DNA from: CALHVX01 sp964640725
Lineage (GTDB): Bacteria; Pseudomonadota; Gammaproteobacteria; Pseudomonadales; Azotimanducaceae
Reading direction: 5' to 3'
NCBI GenBank assembly: GCA_964640725.1
Contig: CAZXIJ010000004.1
Span: 124,001-188,000 of the forward strand
DNA: 64,000 nucleotides
In this document: positions 27,341 through 34,397 of the stretch, one piece after another
Position numbering within the stretch: position 1 is the first letter of the stretch
How the letters are laid out: each line of letters begins with the position of its first letter
Made by a program: the position numbers and the translations under genes
The notes under the pieces: model-generated
What the model saw: only the letters and a program-made list of their open reading frames with translations
Database searches by the model: none
Told to the model about the DNA's origin: nothing

Positions 27341-28125
27341 ACATCGTAGCGCACGCTGCGCGACAGGATCTGCCAGTCCGGTGCCGGAGTGCCCGGGGCA
27401 TCGTGGCGGCGGCGTTTGAGCACCACTCGATCCGTGGCCCGTTCCCGAGCCCCGGCAATCCATCGGGCCAGCTCAGCTTCCGCAGGCGCGGGTTGGCCCG
27501 CCAGCAATGCCGCCAGGTACTGCAGACGCTTGCCGGGCGCTGCCTGCTTGCTGCGCGGCGGAAACATCGGGTCCAGATAGATCACGTCGACCGGCTCATC
27601 AGGCAACCCGGGGCGCCCAGCGAGCCAGTCGTCAAAGGATCCGAGATGGGCGGTTGCCTGGAGGGCCACAAGGTTGCCTGGCGCCGCAACGGCTCGACAC
27701 AGGTCATCGCAAAGGGCCCAGATCGCACCGTGCTGCTCCAGCATCGCCACGCGGGCACCCAGCAAGGCGAGGCTGAGACCATCGACGCCCCAGCCCGCGG
27801 TGCCGTCCAGCAACCGCACGGTTGCCGCCCCCTGCCTGGACTTTCGGCCCAAGCCGCAGGCCCGGGCCAGACCGGTGCTGCGGACCGCGCGCCGCTGAAC
27901 GTCCGGCACGGGCACCCACTGCGCGCGCCGCTCCGCGCCCCGCGCCAGCTTCAGGCGACCCTCGTGCCAGGCCAGCCAGAATGCGTTTTCGCACCGGTTG
28001 CCGGAGCGGTTCGGCCACTGCTCCGGCTCGACGAAATGACAGGGCAACTGTCGCGCCCAGGGTGCGACTGCTTCGCGATGTTCCGGCGCTGCGTAAAGGG
28101 GCACGGCGGCAGCCGCTGTGCTCAA
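27325..28125 (-). CDS. rsmJ: 16S rRNA (guanine1516-N2)-methyltransferase RsmJ
   Basis: RsmJ methylates N2 of G1516 in 16S rRNA, using SAM. The 266-residue protein has the Rossmann motif VRLLDGTAGWGVDGLSLALL, an acidic MLEQHGAIWALCDDL segment, and the catalytic motif VIYLDPMFPPRSKQ, which matches the DPMFP signature of RsmJ. It ends SRSVRYDVYAAR, like the RFDIY end of the E. coli protein. The start is TTG 28125, overlapping the preceding small gene as TTGA; GTG 28104 is an alternative. It overlaps plsB tail to tail by 16 bases. Confidence 0.9.
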   Translation of the reverse strand: MSTAAAAVPLYAAPEHREAVAPWARQLPCHFVEPEQWPNRSGNRCENAFWLAWHEGRLKLARGAERRAQWVPVPDVQRRAVRSTGLARACGLGRKSRQGAATVRLLDGTAGWGVDGLSLALLGARVAMLEQHGAIWALCDDLCRAVAAPGNLVALQATAHLGSFDDWLAGRPGLPDEPVDVIYLDPMFPPRSKQAAPGKRLQYLAALLAGQPAPAEAELARWIAGARERATDRVVLKRRRHDAPGTPAPDWQILSRSVRYDVYAAR

Positions 28126-28457
28126 ACGCGAACGTCCAGCCGCGTGCCCGCACCGCCTACCGTGGCCCCCGGCGACGCGCCTTGCGTCAGCGCATACATC
28201 ATGAGGGCACCGCGCCGGCTCGCCGGCGCGTCTTGCCGCGAGAGCAGCCCTGGCTCAATAACCGGCCGAGCCAGGAGCGGATCCGGGTTCTGCAGCGCGT
28301 CGATGACGCCTTGCCCGGGCGGCGTCCCCGCCGGTGCTGCGGGTACCAGGCTTGCCTGACGCTCGTCTGTGCCCAGCAAGCGCCCGGCACGGCCAGGGCC
28401 TGAGCGTTCCGGCAAGGCACCCAGAGACTGGCTTGTGACGCTGCTGAGAGGATTCAT
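28122..28457 (-). CDS. Small uncharacterised protein between tsaB and rsmJ
   Basis: I do not recognise this 111-residue product. It has no signal peptide, membrane segment, cysteine or metal motif. The N-terminal two thirds are rich in Pro, Gly, Ala and Ser and look disordered. A more ordered C-terminal part runs from about residue 80 (RRGALMMYALTQG) and ends GTRLDVRV. Support for coding comes from the four-base TTGA overlap with rsmJ, the lack of any competing gene, and a candidate promoter placed just before it. GC-rich codon choice is like that of its neighbours. It may help nothing more than coupled expression of rsmJ; no function is proposed. Confidence 0.6.
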   Translation of the reverse strand: MNPLSSVTSQSLGALPERSGPGRAGRLLGTDERQASLVPAAPAGTPPGQGVIDALQNPDPLLARPVIEPGLLSRQDAPASRRGALMMYALTQGASPGATVGGAGTRLDVRV

Positions 28458-28466
28458 ACGCTAAGC

Positions 28467-28494
28467 AGTATAGCGAGGCTACGCAGGACGCCAA
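28467..28494 (-). promoter_or_regulatory. Candidate sigma-70 promoter for the small gene and rsmJ
   Basis: On the minus strand TTGGCG (28494-28489), 16 bases, then TATACT (28472-28467) form a reasonable sigma-70 promoter inside the 3' end of tsaB. A start site at the usual distance would fall at about 28460, only some three bases before the ATG at 28457. The first gene would then be nearly leaderless, consistent with the lack of a Shine-Dalgarno there. Confidence 0.45.
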
Positions 28495-29192
28495 GGCGAG
28501 TCCTCCGGCAGATAGATGGGCAAAGCAGCCTCGGGGCTGACAGCCAGGCCTGCCTCGGCGCCGGCGATGGTCTGGGCCAGCAGATGCCGACAGCGCTCCG
28601 ACGCGTCGGTCTCGGGCAGCACGCGGGACAGGCAATCAGCAGGCAGCCAGGGCGGTACATCGCCGCAATGGCCCGCACTGTTCGGATCGTCCAGAGCGAG
28701 CCAATCGAGATAGCCGGCAGCCCCGTCAAGCAGCACCGTGTGGCCATCGCCAGCTGCGGACTGCGCAATCGCCGGCGCCGCTGCCGTCCCCGCAGCAAAC
28801 CAGGCTGCGTAGTAGAGCTCGCCCCGGCTGTGACGCCAGCTGACCACCGGGCGTTCCGGTTGCGGCGTGCTGAGCGCCTGCAGCCGGAGCGCATCGAGCC
28901 GGGCGACCGTACAGCCTGCGGCGAGCGCGAGCGCCTGGGTTGCAGCCACACCGATGCGTACCCCGGTAAAGGAACCAGGCCCCACTACGCACCCGAGCAG
29001 CTCGCATTCCGTCGGGATGAGGTCGGCGGCGGCACAGACGGCCTGCACCATGGGCAGCAACCGCTCCTTGTGCGACCGCTCCGCTTCCAGGTCCAGCCAG
29101 TAGATGTGCGTCTGCGCCGCCAACAGCACCGTGCACCGGCTCGTGGAGGTATCGAGCACGAGCGTCGGTGCAGGCGTCAGGACACAGGACAT
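28479..29192 (-). CDS. tsaB: tRNA threonylcarbamoyladenosine biosynthesis protein TsaB
   Basis: TsaB is the non-catalytic partner of TsaD in making t6A37 on ANN-decoding tRNAs. The product has 237 residues from ATG 29192: TLVLDTSTSRCTVLL at the N-terminus, ERSHKERLLPMVQAV and the signature VVGPGSFTGVRIGVAATQAL. This ASKHA-type fold lacks the TsaD metal histidines. A frame reaching 29261 was rejected because family members begin a few residues before LVLDTS. It is divergent from moeA with 68 bases between the starts. Confidence 0.94.
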   Translation of the reverse strand: MSCVLTPAPTLVLDTSTSRCTVLLAAQTHIYWLDLEAERSHKERLLPMVQAVCAAADLIPTECELLGCVVGPGSFTGVRIGVAATQALALAAGCTVARLDALRLQALSTPQPERPVVSWRHSRGELYYAAWFAAGTAAAPAIAQSAAGDGHTVLLDGAAGYLDWLALDDPNSAGHCGDVPPWLPADCLSRVLPETDASERCRHLLAQTIAGAEAGLAVSPEAALPIYLPEDSPWRPA

Positions 29193-29247
29193 CGTCCGGG
29201 GGCCATCAGGAAAAGGCGGTGACGGTATGATGCGAGCCCACTGCTTC

Positions 29248-29253
29248 AAGGAG
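29248..29253 (+). promoter_or_regulatory. Ribosome binding site deciding the moeA TTG start
   Basis: AAGGAG ends seven bases before the TTG at 29261, an ideal spacing. It settles the start even though the codon is not ATG. A -10-like TATGAT at 29226-29231 lies just upstream, without a convincing -35. Confidence 0.6.
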
Positions 29254-29260
29254 TTCCGCA

Positions 29261-30469
29261 TTGAGTATACCGCGCCAGTCTCCCGAGCAAGCCGCCGAGC
29301 AAATCTATCGGTCGCTGCTGCGGGAGCCGCCCCGCGAAACGCTCGCAGTCGCCAACGCCTGTGGCCGCACGCTGGTGCAGGACCTGACTGCCCCGATCAG
29401 CCTGCCGCCCTTTGACGCGTCCGCCATGGACGGCTACGCGTTTCACCACGCCCGCGCCACTGGCCATGGTTCCTTGAAGCAGGTGGGCACCGCGCTTGCC
29501 GGGCATCCCTATACCGGTCCTGTCGGCCCGGGGGAATGCGTTCGCATCACGACCGGCGCGGCATTGCCTGCGGGTACGGACACCGTTGTGATACAGGAAA
29601 ACGTCAGCACCGGGCCCGAGCAGATCACCGTGTCGTTCATGCCGCAGGCGGGCGACAACGTGCGTCCTGCGGGCAACGACGTCACAGCCGGACAGCTGCT
29701 GTTTCGCAGCGGGCATACGCTGAACGCATTTCACTGCGGCGCGCTCGCTGCGAGCGGCATCGCCCAGGTCGAGGTCGCAGCTCGGCCCCGGGTCGCCGTG
29801 TTTTCCACCGGCGACGAACTGGTGCCCGCCGGCGCCGAGCTCGGCCCGGGGCAAATCTACGACTCCAATCGGCTACTGGTATCGGCACTGATTGATCCGA
29901 GACGGGTTGAGCTGGTCGACGGCGGGCTGTTGCCCGACGATCCAAAGGTCCTGAGCAGCTCGCTCGGGGCGCAGAACGCTGATCTGCTCGTCACCAGCGG
30001 CGGGGTGTCGGTCGGCGACGCCGATTTCCTGACTGACATGCTGAGGGCCGAAGGCACGCTGGCGTTCTGGCGCCTGAATCTGAAACCCGGCAAGCCCCTG
30101 GCATTCGGCCGCTTTCGGGAAACGCCCTTCCTGGGGCTGCCAGGCAATCCGGTTTCGACCGCGATCACTGCGCTGCTCTTTCTGCCGCCGGCGATCGCCG
30201 CGCTGACCGGCGCACCGCAGCCAAAGCTTCGCTTTCTGCCTGCAACGCTAGCCGCGCCTATTCATCGCCGCAGCGGGCGGGAGGAATATCAGCGAGGCAC
30301 CGCCGAAAACCGTGACGGCTCGCTGGTCGTGCACAGCACCGGCGACCAAAGTTCGAACCGCCTGAGCAGTTTCGGTGAGGCTAATTGCTTAATCAGGCTA
30401 AGAGCCGATCAAGACGACCTGGCGGTCGGCGCGCCCGTCGACATCCTCGCCCTGTACGGCCTGCTTTAG
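29261..30469 (+). CDS. moeA: Molybdopterin molybdenumtransferase MoeA
   Basis: MoeA inserts molybdate into adenylylated molybdopterin to complete the molybdenum cofactor. The 402-residue protein has FDASAMDGYAFHH near residue 50, the MoCF-binding domain with VFSTGDELVPAG, YDSNRLLVSALI and TSGGVSVGDADFLTDML, and LNLKPGKPLAFGRF before the C-terminal domain with LPGNPVSTAITALLFL. Length is typical. It stands alone here, with no other moa, mob or moe gene in the window, and is followed nine bases later by a strong terminator. Confidence 0.95.
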   Translation: MSIPRQSPEQAAEQIYRSLLREPPRETLAVANACGRTLVQDLTAPISLPPFDASAMDGYAFHHARATGHGSLKQVGTALAGHPYTGPVGPGECVRITTGAALPAGTDTVVIQENVSTGPEQITVSFMPQAGDNVRPAGNDVTAGQLLFRSGHTLNAFHCGALAASGIAQVEVAARPRVAVFSTGDELVPAGAELGPGQIYDSNRLLVSALIDPRRVELVDGGLLPDDPKVLSSSLGAQNADLLVTSGGVSVGDADFLTDMLRAEGTLAFWRLNLKPGKPLAFGRFRETPFLGLPGNPVSTAITALLFLPPAIAALTGAPQPKLRFLPATLAAPIHRRSGREEYQRGTAENRDGSLVVHSTGDQSSNRLSSFGEANCLIRLRADQDDLAVGAPVDILALYGLL

Positions 30470-30477
30470 CCAGGCAC

Positions 30478-30505
30478 AAAAAAAGCGCTCCGGAGAGCGC
30501 TTTTT
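30478..30505. terminator. Bidirectional intrinsic terminator
   Basis: A-run, GCGCTC, loop CGGA, GAGCGC, T-run: the stem is perfect, with As before and Ts after, so it works on both strands. It ends moeA from the left and the H1-like gene from the right. It is the clearest intrinsic terminator in the window. Confidence 0.92.
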
Positions 30506-30580
30506 CCAGAGCAGGCCCGAAGGCCCGGCTCTTTGATGGCTGGCTCGACGCACCGCGCCGAACCAGCACCTGCCAGGAGC

Positions 30581-31209
30581 CTACCGACGCTTGCGCGTGG
30601 TCTTCCGCTTGGCAGTCTTCTTCTTCACCTTACGCTTGGTGGCCTTTTTCTTGGCGACTTTGCGCTTGGCTGTCTTCCGCTTGGCGGTTTTCTTCTTCGC
30701 CTTACGCTTGGTGGCCTTCTTCTTGGCTACTTTGCGCTTGGCAGTCTTCTTCTTAGCGGTCTTCTTCTTCGCTTTGCGCTTGGTGGCCTTTTTCTTGGNN
30801 NNNNNNNNNNNNNNNNNNNNNNNNNNNNNNNNNNNNNNNNNNNNNNNNNNNNNNNNNNNNNNNNNNNNNNNNNNNNNNNNNNNNNNNNNNNNNNNNNNGT
30901 CTTCTTCTTAGCGGTCTTCTTCTTCGCTTTGCGCTTGGTGGCCTTTTTCTTGGCTACCTTGCGCTTCGCCACCTTCTTCTTGGTCGCTTTGCGCTTGGTT
31001 GCCTTCTTCTTGGCAGTTTTGCGCTTGGCAACCTTCTTCTTGGCGGTCTTGCGTTTCGCTACCTTCCGCTTTGCAGCTTTCTTGGCAGTCTTGCGCTTTG
31101 CGACTTTACGCTTCGTAACCTTCTTCTTGGCAACTTTGCGCTTAGTAACGGCTTTGCGTTTGCTCGCCGTTTTCTTCCGCTTGGCCGCAGCCTTCTTTTT
31201 TGTCGGCAT
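30581..31209 (-). CDS. Lys-rich histone H1-like repetitive protein (contains assembly gap)
   Basis: The product is built from Lys, Arg, Ala, Thr and Val only, in short repeats such as KKKATKRKAKKK and AKRKVAKKK, resembling the C-terminal domain of eukaryotic histone H1 and bacterial AlgP or Hc2-like nucleoid proteins. It presumably binds DNA or RNA non-specifically. AAGGAG six bases upstream fixes the ATG at 31209, and TAG at 30583-30581 ends the frame after KTAKRKTTRKRR. A 100-N gap interrupts it. The written length (629 bases) is not a multiple of three. Removing the Ns and one copy of the identical 55-bp flanks gives 474 bases, exactly 158 codons in a single frame. Confidence 0.85.
30744..30798. 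repeat. 55-bp direct repeat, copy 1, at the left gap edge
   Basis: This stretch ends exactly at the first N and is identical over 55 bases to 30899-30953, which begins exactly at the last N. Two contig ends sharing precisely 55 bases looks like a leftover assembly overlap. Confidence 0.9.
30799..30898. other. Assembly gap (100 N) inside the H1-like gene
   Basis: A placeholder gap of exactly 100 Ns. Because both edges are the same 55-bp sequence, the true gap may be zero or negative. It could also hide extra repeat units. Confidence 0.95.
30899..30953. repeat. 55-bp direct repeat, copy 2, at the right gap edge
   Basis: Identical to 30744-30798. See the gap and gene entries for why this suggests that one copy is artefactual. 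Confidence 0.9.
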
Positions 31210-31626
31210 GCAGGTCTCCTTAGTAGTCCTACTGTTAGCGATGTCGATCTGCCGTCGCTACCGGCTACCCGGGTCCTCGCCATCGAAACGAGCACCACCG
31301 CCAATTCACCCTTACCAGACTGTCTCTCGCGCCATCTCTGACTGAGCACCCAACGATCCCGTCGGTATCGCTGCTGTCCGATAAGAAGTCGCGTCAGTGA
31401 AGTACGCCGCTACAGCGCTCTTCACCTCGGTCTCTATAGCTTCGTTCCAAGCGTTCCGCGGTGGCCTGTGACTGTCTTGTGACAGAGCAGTCGACGAGTC
31501 GTCGATCGCATTCACTTCACCGCGTTGCGCAGTCATCGTTCGCTATAGCTGCATTGACATGAGGTTTTAAGTATGCAACTTGCAAATCGCGTCGAATAAT
31601 AGTGAATAAATCAAGAAATAGCACTA
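31210..31626 (-). other. 417-bp region between adk and the H1-like gene, mostly non-coding
   Basis: This is the longest stretch without a supported gene and is clearly less GC-rich than the rest, above all at 31540-31625. It holds the Shine-Dalgarno of the H1-like gene (31221-31216). It also holds a small CTGTC-TTGT-GACAG inverted repeat at 31472-31485. A 74-codon minus-strand frame at 31312-31536 has no ribosome binding site and low GC at third positions, so I do not call it a gene. No adk terminator is evident. Confidence 0.7.
31542..31570 (-). promoter_or_regulatory. Weak candidate promoter for the H1-like gene
   Basis: On the minus strand TTAAAA (31570-31565), 17 bases, then TATAGC (31547-31542) give four matches in each hexamer. 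A transcript from here would have a leader of roughly 325 bases before the ATG at 31209. Confidence 0.3.
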
Positions 31627-32283
31627 CTAGTTTCGCAGCTTTTCAAAGATGTTATGACGAACGTTGTCTACATCGTCCAAACCGTTAACGGATACATACT
31701 GCACAGATGCATCACTCGACGTGTTTGCCTGTTCAGAATAGAACGCAACCAGCGGGTGCGTTTGCTCGTGATACACCGCCAAACGCTCGCGAACGGTGGC
31801 CTCAGCGTCATCGTCACGCTGAATCAGCGCTTCACCTGTTTGGTCGTCAACGCCTTCCACCTTGGGTGGATTGAAGTCCACGTGGTAAGTACGCCCGGAT
31901 GCTGGATGGACACGACGGCCACTCATACGACGAACGATTTCGTCGTCCGGCACCTTGATCTCAACCACGAAATCCAGCTCGATTCCCGCATCCAGCAGCG
32001 ATTGGGCCTGAGGTATCGTGCGCGGGAAGCCGTCAAAGAGGAAACCGTTGCGGCAGTCGTCTTGCGCAATTCGCTCTTCGACGAGCGCGATGATGATTTC
32101 GTCCGAGACCAGGGCGCCGGAATCCATGACCGCCTTCACTTTCAGGCCCAACTCAGTCTCGTTGGCGACAGCCGCGCGCAGCATGTCACCGGTGGAAATC
32201 TGCGGAATCGAATGGGCCTCACACAGATAGCGCGCTTGAGTGCCCTTTCCGGCCCCGGGGGGGCCAAGCAGAATGATTCGCAT
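31627..32283 (-). CDS. adk: Adenylate kinase
   Basis: Adk interconverts AMP plus ATP and two ADP. The 218-residue protein has the P-loop GPPGAGKGTQ at residues 7-16, STGDMLRAAV, FLFDGFPRT, and the long LID domain with GRRVHPASGRTYHVDFNPPK, without the four zinc cysteines of Gram-positive enzymes. AGGAG five bases upstream supports ATG 32283. The 116 bases between relA and adk contain a CAGGCC-CGC-GGCCTG inverted repeat (32350-32364) with no T-run. I see no strong promoter there, so adk may have its own weak promoter or be read through from relA. Confidence 0.97.
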   Translation of the reverse strand: MRIILLGPPGAGKGTQARYLCEAHSIPQISTGDMLRAAVANETELGLKVKAVMDSGALVSDEIIIALVEERIAQDDCRNGFLFDGFPRTIPQAQSLLDAGIELDFVVEIKVPDDEIVRRMSGRRVHPASGRTYHVDFNPPKVEGVDDQTGEALIQRDDDAEATVRERLAVYHEQTHPLVAFYSEQANTSSDASVQYVSVNGLDDVDNVRHNIFEKLRN

Positions 32284-32399
32284 GTGATCTCCTGGTACTT
32301 AAGTCTGATTCAAGCCTGCTGCGTCGAACAGGCAGTCACGGGGTTTGCACAGGCCCGCGGCCTGCAGTTTAGGAAAAATCGGGGCGCGCTGCTGCAACG

Positions 32400-34397
32400 T
32401 CAGTTTTGCGGTGATCGAGCCGCCGCATCGGCGTCGACCCATTGCGCGCTCTGCACCCCCGGCACCTGTCGCAGCAACAGCAAAACCCGCAGCGTTTCCG
32501 GCAGTGTTTCAGTTTCGATCGCCAGGCGCATATGGGCTTTGCCAAGCCTCGGATCACCGTCAGCGACCGTTGAGAGCAGGGAAATCTGCTGCTCGCTCAG
32601 CAACAGTGCAACGTCGCGCAGCAAGCCGTCGCGGTTCTCGCCGGTGAGGGTCAGGGTCACTCGTGACGGGCCTGCGCTGGCTTCCAGGACCGCTGGCTGC
32701 TGCCCGGGGACGCCTGCCGGTGCCGCGGCGCTCACCAGATCAAACAGCGACAGCTCACCGCCCGCGACCGCGGCAACCAGGGCCTCACGGTCGCCGTCGG
32801 CGGTCAGGCCGATCATGTGCTGCCAGTCTGCCTCGGAAGGAGCAGCCCAGCCCAGCTGGGCCCAGGCGGACTCGCACAGCTCGCGCAGGGCCTTTTCCCG
32901 CACGCGCTGCGGCGCACCGCGCCAGTATTCCAGCACCTTTTCCTGAGCCCTGGCGGTCCGCGCAAAGCCAAGGCTGCGATCCAGCCACAGCAGCTGCGGC
33001 TGCGGTTTGTCGGCGGTGGTGATCTCCACCCGTTCGCCGCTGCGCAGCGGGCGCAGCAGCGAAACTGCGACCCCGTCAACCAGAGCACCGATACAGCTAT
33101 GCCCAACTTCCGTGTGCACTCGGTAGGCCAGGTCCAATGCCGTCGCCCCCTGGTTCAGGTCGATCACGTGCCCGGCAGGCGTGAAAACGAACACCCGGTC
33201 ATCTTCGTTGTAGGGCTCGAGCAGGTCCGGCAGACTTTCGGTCCAGGTGTCCTCGTCCGGCCACTCCAGGGTCTGGCGCAGCCAGTCCAGCTTGTCGGTG
33301 TATCGGCGATCCCCTTCGCTGTCCTTATAGGCCCAGTGCGCGCAGACGCCGAGCTCCGCCTCTTCGTGCATCTCGCGCGTACGCAGCTGCACCTCCAGCG
33401 TCAGGCCTGAGTCCGTATGCACGGCGGTATGGATCGACCGGTAGCCGTTGTCCTTCGGGACCGCGATGTAGTCGTCGAATTCCCTGGGCACATGCTGCCA
33501 GCGTGTGTGAATGATGCCCAGCGCGGCATAGCAGCTTGCGATATCGGGCAGCAGAACCCGCACCGCCCGCACGTCGTAGACCTCGGCAAAGGTCAGCCCC
33601 TTGGCCTGCATCTTCCGCCAGATGCTGTAGATGTGCTTCGCGCGCCCGCTCACCTGGGCGTCGAGGCCCGCCTCTGCCAACAGCCTTGCCAGGTCTTCGG
33701 CAACTGCCGTGACCCGAGCCTCGCGCTCGGCCCGACGACCGTCAAGCTGCGCGGCGATGCTGCGATAGGCGTCCGGATCCAGATAGCGGAGCGCCAGGTC
33801 TTCGAGCTCCCACTTGAGATGCCAGACCCCCAGGCGCCCCGCCAGCGGGGCGAAGATACGTTGACACTCTTCGGCAATGCGGATCTGTCGCTGCCGGGCG
33901 CTGTTCTTGGCCGCGCGCAGCACCACGACCCGCTCTCCGAGCTTCAACAGCCCGACGCGCACGTCATCGATCAGCGCGGTCACCATAGCCCGGATATTGG
34001 CAATCTGATCGCCCGCTTCCGTGGTTTGCAGCTTCGTGTTGCTCAGTCGCAGGAGGCGCACGGAAGCCATGCGCAGCACGCCCTCGAGCAGCCCGCGCGC
34101 TTCCCGCCCCAAAAAGCCGTCAAAGGCAGCGAGCTCGATTTGCCCAGTGCGGACCGCGCGGTAGCACAGCGCCGCTGCCAGCGCGTGCTCGTCAAGATTC
34201 AGCTCAAGCATCAGGTCTGCCATATGCATGCCTTGCTCAAGCTCCTGGGCCGCACAGTGCTCGGCCAGGGTCGCGCCGCAGGCGCGCAGCATCGTGTCGT
34301 TCAGGTCCGGGCGACGTCGGACGACGCTGTCGGTCCAGCCGTCAACGTCAGGCCGGCCATCACCGGTGCGCGGCAGGTCCTGCCGCAGGCTGACCAT
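32400..34397 (-). CDS. relA: (p)ppGpp synthetase RelA
   Basis: RelA makes (p)ppGpp on stalled ribosomes. The 665-residue protein has a degenerate HD domain without the HDxxED catalytic residues, then the synthetase domain with FDDYIAVPKDNGYRSIHTAV. The EFDD sequence there is the ExDD form typical of monofunctional RelA, not the RxKD of SpoT/Rel. TGS (DRVFVFTPAGHVIDLNQGAT) and a C-terminal ACT domain (RVTLTLTGENRDGLLRDVAL) follow. E. coli RelA has 744 residues, so this one is short. The ATG overlaps the rlmD stop by one base (TAATG), the rlmD-relA order common in gammaproteobacteria. Confidence 0.95.
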   Translation of the reverse strand: MVSLRQDLPRTGDGRPDVDGWTDSVVRRRPDLNDTMLRACGATLAEHCAAQELEQGMHMADLMLELNLDEHALAAALCYRAVRTGQIELAAFDGFLGREARGLLEGVLRMASVRLLRLSNTKLQTTEAGDQIANIRAMVTALIDDVRVGLLKLGERVVVLRAAKNSARQRQIRIAEECQRIFAPLAGRLGVWHLKWELEDLALRYLDPDAYRSIAAQLDGRRAEREARVTAVAEDLARLLAEAGLDAQVSGRAKHIYSIWRKMQAKGLTFAEVYDVRAVRVLLPDIASCYAALGIIHTRWQHVPREFDDYIAVPKDNGYRSIHTAVHTDSGLTLEVQLRTREMHEEAELGVCAHWAYKDSEGDRRYTDKLDWLRQTLEWPDEDTWTESLPDLLEPYNEDDRVFVFTPAGHVIDLNQGATALDLAYRVHTEVGHSCIGALVDGVAVSLLRPLRSGERVEITTADKPQPQLLWLDRSLGFARTARAQEKVLEYWRGAPQRVREKALRELCESAWAQLGWAAPSEADWQHMIGLTADGDREALVAAVAGGELSLFDLVSAAAPAGVPGQQPAVLEASAGPSRVTLTLTGENRDGLLRDVALLLSEQQISLLSTVADGDPRLGKAHMRLAIETETLPETLRVLLLLRQVPGVQSAQWVDADAAARSPQN

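Noticed and set aside
30743..31209. Regular short repeats that could suggest a CRISPR or tandem-repeat array
   Set aside because: The repeats are codon-phased Lys/Ala/Arg units inside an open reading frame, with no unique spacers.
31312..31536. 74-codon minus-strand frame upstream of the H1-like gene
   Set aside because: No Shine-Dalgarno, third codon positions much less GC-rich than real genes here, and no recognisable feature. It is more likely part of the leader.
31554..31559. Perfect TTGACA on the plus strand
   Set aside because: No -10 hexamer 16-18 bases downstream and no plus-strand gene to serve; probably chance in the lower-GC region.
32350..32364. CAGGCC-CGC-GGCCTG hairpin between relA and adk as a terminator
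   Set aside because: The stem is perfect but only six base pairs and is not followed by a T-run on either strand.
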